Shown here piece after piece: positions 1-8,273 of a stretch of DNA of 16,123 nucleotides. This stretch comes from Stephanodiscus triporus (lineage: Eukaryota > Bacillariophyta > Thalassiosirophyceae > Thalassiosirales > Thalassiosiraceae), in the NCBI GenBank assembly GCA_036939755.1, contig JALLAZ010000390.1:1-16123 (forward strand), given 5' to 3'. The position numbers and the translations under genes were made by a program. The first letter of the stretch is position 1, and the number at the start of each line of letters is the position of its first letter. The notes beneath the pieces were generated by a model. The model was not told where the DNA came from, ran no database searches, and worked only from the letters and a program-made list of their open reading frames with translations.

Positions 1-169
1 TTCAGATAAAATGCACGTAGGAACAATATGTCTCGGAATATTGTACTCACTTATAGTATTTGTACTTGTTTATAGTTTTTGACTGGTACTTGAAGGGGGG
101 AGGAATGATGTACTCTACCTACACATAACAAACCCCGCCCAAACCTGCCGGGGGGCATACGAGTGTATT

Positions 170-741
170 ATGATTCGATCAGGCCTCGCTCAGAAGTTGA
201 GACATTATGCCGAACACAATCCTAAGGCTTCGTGTGCGGTGCTAGTCTTGGGCACAGCGATATCGTTCGGTGAGATCCACGTAAATTTAATACTTTCCGC
301 ATACATGAAAGTTTTTGGCGTGATTCTTGGTCGAAGATCCAACCCTCCAAATGAAAATATTATGTACTTTTTTAAACAGTTGCGATAGTTGGATTTATCG
401 AGCTACGCGGTAGATTTGACCCCCGGATGAAAAAAGTCGGATTATCCTCGTCGACTGCCGCTCCCACTTCCGAAATGATGACCATGAATGGGGCTCAACT
501 GGCGGCGATGCTCGAGAATGCAAAGAATTCGAGCTGGCGAGACAATTTGCGCAATGCCGGCGATGCCCAGCAACGGTTCATGCTCCCCGGCCTCGACGTC
601 GACGATGGCAACGATGCGCCGGAGTACGTGAAGAAGATCGACGAAAGGTGCCGGGCGATCTTGAGGGACGAGCGGGAAAGGCTGGAGAGGGAAAGGAAAG
701 ACGAGTTAGACACATCATCGGGGACTAGATTTTGGAGATGA
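170..741 (+). CDS. Two-exon gene, 153-aa single-pass membrane protein of unknown function
   Basis: Exon 1 is 170-269 and exon 2 is 380-741; the 110-base intron begins GTGAGA and ends AAACAG. The splice is phase 1 and joins 'GTAISF' to 'VAIVGFIEL', giving one continuous hydrophobic helix (about residues 22-43, SCAVLVLGTAISF plus VAIVGFIEL) that neither exon encodes alone. That continuity is the main support for the model. Residues before the helix are basic (KLRHYAEHNPK). After it comes RGRFDPRMKK, then a soluble tail ending in a charged helix rich in E and R (about residues 120-145). The size and single N-terminal helix resemble small mitochondrial inner-membrane assembly proteins, but I recognise no family signature, so the function is open. 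The neighbour at 1080-1655 is convergent. Confidence 0.7.
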
Positions 742-1079
742 ATTATATACTTATATTAAATTAGATAATAATATGCAACCGCGTACATATTACACAATGC
801 ACATCATGATCTCGACAAATTCGGTCAGTCGGCCAAGACTAGTTAGGGAGGAGATGACGCGAATACACGACCCCCCCCCCACCTCCCCCCATGCTCTCCC
901 CGGTCTTCTCGAGTACTTTTACCCTAACTCGACGTGATCTATTGTGCCTTTGCTTGTACATGAACATTCCTTCGCCAAATACATTTATACATTGCTTTCT
1001 TAATTGAATCATGCAATTACTCCATGATTTGTGTTTTCACTGTTTGTGCAGTTGCGGCATTCACGATGAATCTTGATCA
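742..1079. other. Convergent spacer with a poly-C tract
   Basis: This spacer lies between two convergent genes. It starts AT-rich just after the stop at 741 (a likely 3' UTR) and contains a run of ten C followed by a second C-rich stretch at about 871-890. I see no coding or RNA gene signal in it. Confidence 0.6.
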
Positions 1080-1655
1080 TCAGACCAACGTCGTCGAGTG
1101 CAGCGCGGAAATGAGCTCTGTTTGCTTAGCATTCTGCTTCTTAGTTTGCTTATCAACGAGCAGCCGATAAACCATGAACGTGTAGGCTGCCATATTTACG
1201 AAAACCCACACCATCATACCTTCAGCCTGCCTATGGATTTCGTTCCGACTTCGGTGGACAGCTGCCATCGTGGAATCGATGAAGAAGAACGCGGAAAGGA
1301 CCACCTCGATCCAAAGCGCTATCTTTTCCTTAGTGGCGCTCTCGATTTCATGCGTTGGCTGCAACAGGCCCTCCCCCCCCTCGCCTTCATCATCGAAGAA
1401 ATTGTTGAAATTAAGCGCATTGAAGAAAACTTCCACGAGCCATACGGCGCACGTGACTAAATTATATATCAAGTATTGGAGTTCGACGGATGTCTTCTCT
1501 TTATCGTTGTAACTGCCCTTGGTGGCGAAAATCCGGACTAAAAGGACAAGGGACCATGTCAAGACCACGAAGTTGACTACCAGCCATCTGTACGGGTGGT
1601 GACGGGGAGAGCATCCCCGAAGGAGTAGCTTGGTGTTGGAACAGGACAGATGCAT
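1080..1655 (-). CDS. Four-helix integral membrane protein, unknown family (191 aa)
   Basis: This is an uninterrupted reading frame from an ATG at 1655 to a stop at 1080. Four hydrophobic segments are visible: about residues 23-43 (WLVVNFVVLTWSLVLLV), 59-83 (YLIYNLVTCAVWLVEVFF), 111-132 (IALWIEVVLSAFFFIDS) and 145-167 (GMMVWVFVNMAAYTFMVY). An acidic loop (about residues 88-96, DDEGEGGEG) separates helices 2 and 3, and the C-terminal tail is short, polar and lysine-containing. I do not recognise the family; an even number of helices suggests both ends lie on the same side of the membrane. It is divergent from the gene starting near 1737, so the roughly 80 bases between the start codons may be a shared promoter. 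A further 5' exon cannot be excluded. Confidence 0.65.
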   Translation of the reverse strand: MHLSCSNTKLLLRGCSPRHHPYRWLVVNFVVLTWSLVLLVRIFATKGSYNDKEKTSVELQYLIYNLVTCAVWLVEVFFNALNFNNFFDDEGEGGEGLLQPTHEIESATKEKIALWIEVVLSAFFFIDSTMAAVHRSRNEIHRQAEGMMVWVFVNMAAYTFMVYRLLVDKQTKKQNAKQTELISALHSTTLV

Positions 1656-1736
1656 GTCGCATGTGAGATGAGATAATACGCTCTCTGATAATGTTGTGCG
1701 ACGTGGTTGTTGTTGCAGCAGCTGTATCTTTCCATC

Positions 1737-2822
1737 ATGTACATAGGAATAGTATGTTTACATTTTGTTACCTCTCGACCTCCGCTGTCACCTTTCGGCG
1801 GCTTTGTGCATGCCCTTCCGTCCAACGACAACCCATCTTTCACACAGCAGGTACTAACCGATCTACGCAACATGGCCATCAACGAATACCTAGAGTCACG
1901 CGATGTATCACACGCCGACGTTGCACCATTTCTTTTGATTCATACATTTCTTGTAAGAGGAGCGATTATAATTGCATCGTGAATGATGGCGCGGGATCAT
2001 CTTATTTGACGAGTTCTTAGACCTCTCAATCTCGCCGCGTTCGCTTTCTGAAATCACTATATATCCCAGTCTGCGGCTCTCGTCGGATCGACGTGGTGGT
2101 GGTGCTACTGGGTATCTGAACACACATCATCGGCACGACTGATATTTACCATCGAGCAGATGCCGAAATCGATGTTGCTTGACACGTTAATTGCAGCCCC
2201 CGTGATATCCGAAGGCATCAAGCGGAGAGCCGTGCAAGCTCTGGTGAGACTGTGATGCATTCCCCAAATGTGAATAATTGCATTGTAGCTCAACGACTGA
2301 CTGATTATGCGTTGCGTCATGTTCGTGACCGTGAAATTGATTCCATTCTATCAAGATATCGTTGGAGGAGGTATCGCGGAATTGCAAACCTGTCAAATAT
2401 CTTGAACGAAAAGTGCCATCATTGGATGCAGCGCGAGTGATCGTCTCATACGCAGAGGCGAAAATTTGTAGATTATTCTTCAAGCCAATCACAGTTCCTC
2501 TTAGGGTTTGGCTTTCGTGGAAGGGCACAAAGATGTGGAAACGAATGAATTTGAATACCGCCTCAAACGGTGGCAGCGATAGCAGTACGTACGCGACGAC
2601 GGGGTTTACTAAGGACAGTGCCTTCTTGATGAAGGGAAAAGACAAGCAGAACTGGCAGTCAACGAGTCAGAAGAAGGAGAAGAACCATCAATGGACCACG
2701 AAGAACGGGCCAAGATGGCTGCACCTAAGTTGGGGGAAACCATCCCCTCCCTCCTGGAACTAGCGTGGGCAATTAACATTCGGGATAATGCCGACCTGTA
2801 CGATATACATTTATCTTTATAA
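1737..2822 (+). pseudogene. Poorly resolved multi-exon or decayed gene ending in a truncated DnaJ X-domain-like segment
   Basis: The best pieces are these. First, an ATG at 1737 opens a frame with a short hydrophobic start (YIGIVCLHFV), running to a good donor (GTAAGA) at 1953. Second, a possible exon lies at 2160-2243, ending at a GTGAGA donor. Third, an open stretch from about 2356 includes 'ARVIVSYAEAKICRLFF'. Fourth, a last exon from about 2619 to the TAA at 2820-2822 contains 'LLDEGKRQAELAVNESE' and 'ETIPSLLELAWAINIRD'. The last phrase resembles the start of the conserved helix pair of the X domain found C-terminal to J domains, but the expected continuation is replaced by ten residues and a stop. 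Between the third and fourth pieces the frame changes, and the frame-0 text 'AFVEGHKDVETNEFEYRLK' is followed by TAG and TAA. Either an intron is missed or the gene is broken. No J domain (HPD motif) is visible. The terminus overlaps the end of the DUF4954 gene. Confidence 0.35.
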
Positions 2823-5461
2823 ACGGCTTCGCGCGACCTTTCCCAAAGCCTCCTCCACCAGCCGAACGTCTCTCCTAACGTCATCGGCTTCCTTCTTGGT
2901 CATCAGCACCACGGGATCCTTCTCCGCGGCCACATGAACGTCTCTGTAACCGGGGACGGTGTCGGCGCCGCGGGCGTCGTCTCGGGCCTTGCTCTCGTAC
3001 ACGCGCCTGGCGTGGTCGTCTTCCAATTCGATGCACTTTCGTAGGAGCGCGGAGAGGACGTCGTCGTTGATGTCGCCCACGCCGCCGAGGATCGACGGGA
3101 GCTCCTTCAGCAACGTCATGCGCTTGTGTTCCCAGGACGCGTCGGCATCCGAGTGGGACGCCTCGTTCCATGGCAGGACCGGCCAATTCACGACCTTTTT
3201 CGACGGCGCGACGACGACCTTCGGGGCGGTCGTCAACGCCATAGGTCGGCCCCCGTCGACGCCGTCCAATCCGAGTCGTCGGAGCGCCTCGTTCGGGGAC
3301 AGTAATTCGCCCTTCTTACGATCGTTCGCGAGCTCGACCAATCGATCCAACAATCCGCGCAGGGCGTACCTCTGGAGGGCGGACGTGTACGCGCGTATAC
3401 CGATCAGTCGGCCCTGCTCGGTCAGCTGGTTGGCCCCGAGCCCGACGACGGCCCTGTCCGTCCTGTACACAATCGCGGAGGCCTTCTTCTTATTCGTCGT
3501 GGTCGTCGTCGCGTCCGTCGTCCCCTCGCCCGCCGATTGCGAATGCCGAAGTCCCGCGTCGACCAACGCCTTCCTCGCGTCGTACATCATGTCCATGATG
3601 CCGGCCCTTAGTATCTTCCATCCCGTGTAGAAATCGTGACGTTTCGCCGTCCTCCTGCTCGCGAACTTGACCTCGCTCCTCGCGATGGTGTATGGACTGT
3701 AATGCAATAGCCAGCCGGGCGTGAGCTGATTGGTACCGCCCGGTCCGTCCGTGATGAGGGAGAAGGGGAACGTTATTCGCTGAGGCGGGAGCTGTACGCC
3801 CGCGGCGATTATGGAGTAGGGCGCCGAGGTCAGGTCGACGGGGAATTTGATGACGCATCCCAGTCCCCAGAACTTTTTTGGAGAGAGACGAAAAAAAAAA
3901 CAAGTTCGGGATGTTAGAGATATTCGGCATAATCAAACCTGACAGTCCAAAAATTCGGGACTCCGAACACTCATTCGCTCGACCTCACCGTGCCCTCGCC
4001 GACGCTCGTCTCCTGATCGGGTATTCTACCGGTGTGATTGCTCCCAACGTTGCTCCCGTATCCGACGTTACCCCTCCCCAACGGCCAGAGTACGCCTATG
4101 AGCAAACTCTGATGGTGAGAATTGGCATTCGGGCCGAAGAGGGAGCATCGCACCTCCCCCCCGCTAACGTGCGAATCCGGACCGAAGATCGAATCGGACG
4201 TCAAGGAATGCGGGCCGACCTCGGCCCGTTCCATGAGGAATACCGACGACGCGTCGGTGCCCGACGCGATGGTCGAATTCCACTGAAGGAGGGAGTTGGA
4301 TACGGTGCACCCGTCCCGTATCGTCGATCCCGGCAATAGTACCGACGAATTGACGTATATCGCGGATACTATCGACGAACGCGGCAGGAGGTGGACACGA
4401 CGTACGCGGGAGGAGCGCACGATCGACGATCGGGGACATAGGACATTCCTCCTCGTAGTCGTAGTCGCAGTCGTTCGATCGACCGTCCCGTCGCGGTCGC
4501 GGTCGTCGCGCGACGACGCGAGGAGGAGGGACTCGTTCGTCTTCCGCGTCGAATCGACGTCCATGGCGCGACAGACGTCGACCATCGTGTGTTCGACGCG
4601 AACCCTCGCGATCCGTCCTCCCCCCGCCTCGGGTCCGAGCGCGACGTTCATCGATCCGTCCCGCACGTCGAATAACGCGCCGTCGGTGTCGATGTCGTCC
4701 CCCCACGAGACGGAGCCGCACCCGATGACTGCCGCGCGGGACATGACGTGCGTGTCCAGGACCTCGTCGTTCCCGTGGACGGCGCATCCCGGCTCGAGGA
4801 TCGAGTCGCGGATCAGGGAGTTGCGCGCGACGCCGACGATTTCCGCGAGCGACGACGACGACGACGACGGCGGCCGTCCTCCGCCGGGACGAGAGGAGGA
4901 GGAAGAGGAGGGGGGGGGGGGGGGGGCGAGGACCGCGTCGACGCCGAGAACGACAAGTCCGCCGAATAGGTTGTCCCTGACCCGCTCGACGAGCGCCGAC
5001 GTGACGTCCGCGGGGGACGACGGCCACCCGTCCCCGTCGCCGACGACGACCCGGTGCATGACGAATACGCGCGTCGACGGCAGGAGGCGACAGTTGCACC
5101 TGAACGGATCGAGGAGGGCGTCGAGCTCGACGTCCGAGATGGGACGGAGGGCGTACGTCGACGTGGATCGGACGACGCCGCGCCCTCCCCCCCGACGATC
5201 GTCGCCCGAGAGGCCGTCGTCGTCGTCGTCGTCGCGATCGTTGTCGTCGCGGTCGTCGTTGTGGTCCGGGAGGGCCAGGAGGAGGGGACGACTCGTCGTC
5301 GTCCCGCCTCCTCCTCCTCCGCCGCCGCCGTCCGACGTCGTCGTCGTCGACCCGTCGAGGGCGGAGAGGATGAGTCGGGTCCGATCGAGGTAGGCATGCC
5401 GTGCGCGTCGGCTGCGGCGGAAGGGGAGGAGGGCGGGGTCGTCGTTGTTGTTGCTTCTCAT
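2817..5461 (-). CDS. DUF4954-type left-handed beta-helix protein (842 aa, two exons)
   Basis: Exon 1 is 5461-3989 and exon 2 is 3872-2817. The 116-base intron begins GTGAGG and ends CCAAAAAAG. Splicing in phase 0 joins 'DQETSVGEGT' to 'FWGLGCVIKFP', restoring the DUF4954 signature: residues about 467-540 include 'YGSNVGSNHTGR', 'APYSIIAAGV' and 'QRITFPFSLI'. Residues about 205-480 show a hexapeptide-like periodicity (AVIGCGSVSWGDDI, SVLLPGSTIRDGCTVSNS) typical of a left-handed beta helix. The C-terminal part (FYTGWKILRAGIMDMMYDAR) continues the family's helical tail. The family is best known from Bacteroidetes, where proteins are about 650-700 aa and the biochemical role is not established. 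This protein is longer because of poly-D/G/S/P insertions (about residues 40-100, 179-204 and 315-338). The frame stays open upstream to another ATG at 5653 (906 aa); I preferred 5461 because the region beyond it lacks the composition of the rest. Confidence 0.85.
4910..4926. repeat. 17-base homopolymeric G tract inside a coding exon
   Basis: Seventeen consecutive G on the plus strand read as a run of five prolines (with part of the preceding alanine codon) on the minus strand, in a low-complexity insertion of the DUF4954 protein. Length change here by anything other than three bases would shift the frame. Confidence 0.85.
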
Positions 5462-5883
5462 GATGTTTTTCGTTGGATTCCTGTTATGTTGACGTTCCGA
5501 TAAACAATATAGAGTAGACGGGGCTGCGCTGGTGATTCTACGTAGAAATCCTCTTGTGCGATGAGATTCAACTTGGTGCTGCTTCTCCAGAGTCACGAAC
5601 GCTCGGGGATTCTGCGATATTGTGTGAACAATACCATAATTACTTATTCCCACGTTGTGGTCTTTCTACTCGCAGTCTCGGCGAGGTTGATACCTACTTC
5701 GTGCACCTCATTTTTTGGAACACAGGACCGGCTCGGTTTGAATGCGATATATGGTAATGGTACGATGTTGTCAGCGGAATACGCAATGTGCACCCCTCCC
5801 CACTCCTGCATATTCACACTTTTCCAACGTCGAACGCCCCGCCACATCTCGCCATCCGACAAATTATTTATTCAGTCGGAACC
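5462..5883. promoter_or_regulatory. Divergent intergenic region between the DUF4954 gene and the secreted lysine-rich gene
   Basis: About 420 bases separate the two start codons, so both promoters must lie here if the starts are right. The minus frame of the DUF4954 gene stays open to an ATG at 5653, so part may be N-terminal coding sequence or 5' UTR. I could not identify a defined promoter element. The short open frames here look incidental. Confidence 0.45.
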
Positions 5884-5959
5884 ATGCGATGCTCCGTTGT
5901 TTTACTATTCCTGCTTGCGGCGGGCAACATTGCGGCCCAGAGCGACGACGATGTGAGTT

Positions 5960-6008
<49 letters not shown>

Positions 6009-6550
6009 TCTCGTTGGGCATTAGTCAACATCGGCCATTGTGTGTGTTGCGCGTCGCCGTCGGGTCGACGATGTATCTACCCACACTTAACACCCGTGAT
6101 CCTTGATGATCTCTAACCGATAAAGCATTGCCTATTCTTCGTCGTTTGCTCGACGCCTATACATATCCGGAACAGGGTCCGAAGGCGGGTCTTACCGGAG
6201 ATCTCCTCGACGAGCGACGGGTAAGGAAGGAGAGGGAGGAGGCGTCGGATTCGATCGTATCTCGCCCACCACCTCTCGGCGGCGGAATCGCGGGAGACGA
6301 GGAGGATGGTGACGAAACGGCGCTCCTCGATGAACTCCCGGGCGTCGATCGAAGACATCTCGGCAAATCCGATAAGTCGCCGGGCGGTTCGGGCGTGACG
6401 ACCATCGAGGAAAGGGCCGGCCGGAAGAAGAAGGAGAAAAAGGACGACAAGCCGAAGAAGAAAACGAAGAGGAACGGTGGCAAGGCGACGCGTCGCAAAC
6501 CCATGACTAGATTCGCGGTAACGAGTAGCAAGGCCGAAAAACGACCCTAG
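5884..6550 (+). CDS. Secreted, lysine-rich C-terminus protein (intron-containing; inner splice sites uncertain)
   Basis: Exon 1 (5884-5952) encodes a clear signal peptide, MRCSVVLLFLLAAGNIAAQ, followed by SDDD and a strong donor (GTGAGT) at 5953. The last exon ends at the TAG at 6548-6550. The simplest in-phase acceptor is the CAG ending at 6175, giving a 147-aa precursor. An extra small exon at about 6025-6072, after the CT-rich tract and a TTAG acceptor, would also keep frame. The mature part carries acidic stretches (GDEEDGDETALLDE) and then a strongly basic tail, RKKKEKKDDKPKKKTKR, ending TSSKAEKRP. A signal peptide plus lysine clusters is reminiscent of secreted biosilica-associated proteins, but the serine-lysine spacing of silaffins is not evident, so I do not assign it. 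An AATAAA lies at 6580-6585. Confidence 0.55.
5963..6013. repeat. CT dinucleotide microsatellite in the first intron
   Basis: A nearly perfect (CT)n run of about 50 bases, ending in a CCCTCTCTC variant, lies immediately downstream of the donor at 5953. It forms a long polypyrimidine tract ahead of a TTAG at 6021-6024, so it could act as acceptor context. Confidence 0.9.
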
Positions 6551-6579
6551 ACTGTTCAGGGGAAACACAAGGCAGCTCT

Positions 6580-6585
6580 AATAAA
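6580..6585 (+). terminator. Possible polyadenylation signal AATAAA
   Basis: A canonical AATAAA followed by an A run lies about 30 bases after the stop codon at 6550, in the spacer between two convergent genes. Diatom polyadenylation signals are loosely conserved, so this is only suggestive. Confidence 0.35.
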
Positions 6586-6751
6586 AAAAATGCAGTACAA
6601 AACCTTCAATATACTACGGCGCTGCGTCACAAGGGCATGATGTCATGTCAGTCAAATACATATAAAGTTAATGTGTACTCTCACAAATTTATAGGATGTC
6701 ATGTTAGACTATGATCGTTTCGTTACAAATAAACCGTAGTGAGCGTCTAGC

Positions 6752-7625
6752 TTATTTCATCTGCTTCAACTCCATCCCCGAGGGCAGCTCCACCGCCGCC
6801 AAGTAGTCATCCAATTTTTCCGATGCACTCGCGTAGGCAGAAAGCACCTTCTCGGCATTCTTTTTGGACGACGCGAGCTTCAATAGCTCAATCTCCCTGG
6901 CGAACGCCTTCCATTTTTTGACCGACGGCAGCGCATCCGGCGCCTTGGTGGAGCTCGTTCGGAACGCGTTGGAGAGCAAATCTGCAAATGAAACGAAGAT
7001 GATGTGGCCGATTAGAGGAATCAGCTCAATTTTTACGAAAGCTACACACCACGACAAGTTAATGAGATTGATTGGGACGAAATAAATATTCTCACATCCT
7101 GCGGCGCTCAAATCCTCCCACCCGCCCTCCTCCGTCGACGCAAAGTAGGCATTCACCTCTCCCAAATCCCTGGGATGCGCAAGAAGAGAGAATAATTATT
7201 AGTTCCTTTTTTTCTTCTTCGGAAACGAAATCACCGGGTCGAATAGCGGCGACATATTATCGGCTCCCGGATCTCACCTCGCGTCGATGGATAGGAAAGA
7301 CTTGATCCCGGAAAGAACGCGTTTGTTGTAGCGCTGCTTTGCTGAATTAATAAAAGGGGTCGCCGAAAAGAGTTGAGTACGTCGCGCCCATTCACCACAT
7401 AATAAAAAAAACGAGCCCCACGATCGCAATTTCGGACGACGAGAAAGGGGAACAAAGAAAAAAACTCATGACGCACCCGAGAGCAAATACGCGCCGCCGG
7501 CGGTGGCCCCGCCGCTCGCGTTCGCGTTCGACGACGACGAATACGGCGGAAGATATGCCAATAGACATCCCACGATCGAGAACCTAGAGACGGCGTCCTC
7601 CGCGAACGATCGCCTCGTGGCAGCG

Positions 7626-7656
<31 letters not shown>

Positions 7657-7876
7657 CGACTTGGGCGCGGTCGGGACGATCGACGCGATCGCGATTCGTC
7701 GACGACGCGCTCGTTGGCGGCAGAGCGGCCTTCGTTCCGGTGAGGATGATGGCAGCGGCACCGTTGTTTCGAACGGCGGCGGCAGCGGACGACGGACGAT
7801 GCGCTCGGAAGGATGACGCATGTCGAAGGCACGTCCCGAGACGGAGGACCACGAGGACGATCGTTGCAGCTCGCAT
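6752..7876 (-). CDS. Thylakoid-lumen PsbQ/Psb31-type photosystem II extrinsic protein (255 aa, four exons)
   Basis: The exons are 7876-7477, 7341-7278, 7169-7096 and 6981-6752; the introns are 135, 108 and 114 bases. Phases match at every junction, giving 'YLLSAKQRYNKRVLSG', 'FLSIDARDLGEVNAYF' and 'WEDLSAAGYLLSNAFR' across the splices. The leader is layered: a signal peptide (residues 1-20, hydrophobic ATIVLVVL), then the diatom plastid motif ASSF at 20-23, a Ser/Ala/Thr-rich transit region, then a twin-arginine signal (TRRSF at 87-91) with hydrophobic core IVGCLLAYLP and ANA at 118-120. The mature part (about 135 aa) is all-helical and basic, consistent with the four-helix extrinsic proteins PsbQ' and Psb31 that bind the lumenal face of photosystem II and support oxygen evolution. 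Localisation is secure; the exact family member is inference. Confidence 0.8.
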
Positions 7877-8273
7877 TGTTGTGCCCGTCTGCTCTCTAGA
7901 GAGTAGAGTAGATTGGATGATGATGATGGAACATGCATGACATCGACCTCCTCTCTCTGTGTTTGCTTTTTTTGTGGGGAATGAATCTTTTCCCGCCAGA
8001 TTTTTGGCACATCAAGGGAATACTGTGGGGAGCAATACTTGTGTATGATCTCAATTTGTTTCGATACTGCGATACCCCGAACGATATTCCCATGAACCAA
8101 TGACGCGAAACACACGCCGCCAGGCCAAACGGTACTTTAACAGACAACAACGCAACCACACTTCATCGTCGTAATACTAGAGGTACTAGGTACACTTTAA
8201 CATCAGCAAACCTCCAGAGCGCCAAACGCCGATCATCCCATATATTATATCGTAGGGTGCACACTGAGCGATA
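7877..8273. promoter_or_regulatory. Divergent promoter region of the lumenal protein and acetyltransferase genes
   Basis: About 400 bases lie between the start codons at 7876 (minus) and 8274 (plus). The part next to the minus gene holds CT- and GATGAT-rich sequence. The part next to the plus gene holds an AT-rich TATATTATAT. No gene is evident inside. Confidence 0.5.
8241..8250 (+). promoter_or_regulatory. TATA-like element upstream of the acetyltransferase gene
   Basis: TATATTATAT lies about 24 bases before the ATG at 8274. This leaves little room for a 5' leader, so it may be a TATA box for a very short UTR or simply AT-rich leader sequence. Confidence 0.3.

Noticed and set aside
2187..2645. 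A 152-codon minus-strand open frame
   Set aside because: It has no ATG start (opens with TTG), shows no family resemblance, and lies opposite the better-supported plus-strand pieces.
5216..5262. Regular GTCGTC arrays as a possible CRISPR or satellite array
   Set aside because: They are uninterrupted trinucleotide runs inside coding sequence, with no unique spacers.
4164..5503. Several long open frames on both strands across the DUF4954 exon
   Set aside because: They are shadows of the GC-rich, GAC-repeat coding sequence; their products are almost pure Arg/Ser/Pro with no domain, while the chosen frame matches a protein family across an intron.
5884..6550. Assignment as a silaffin
   Set aside because: A signal peptide and lysine clusters are present, but the repeated serine-lysine spacing of known silaffins is not seen, so only a loose resemblance is claimed.
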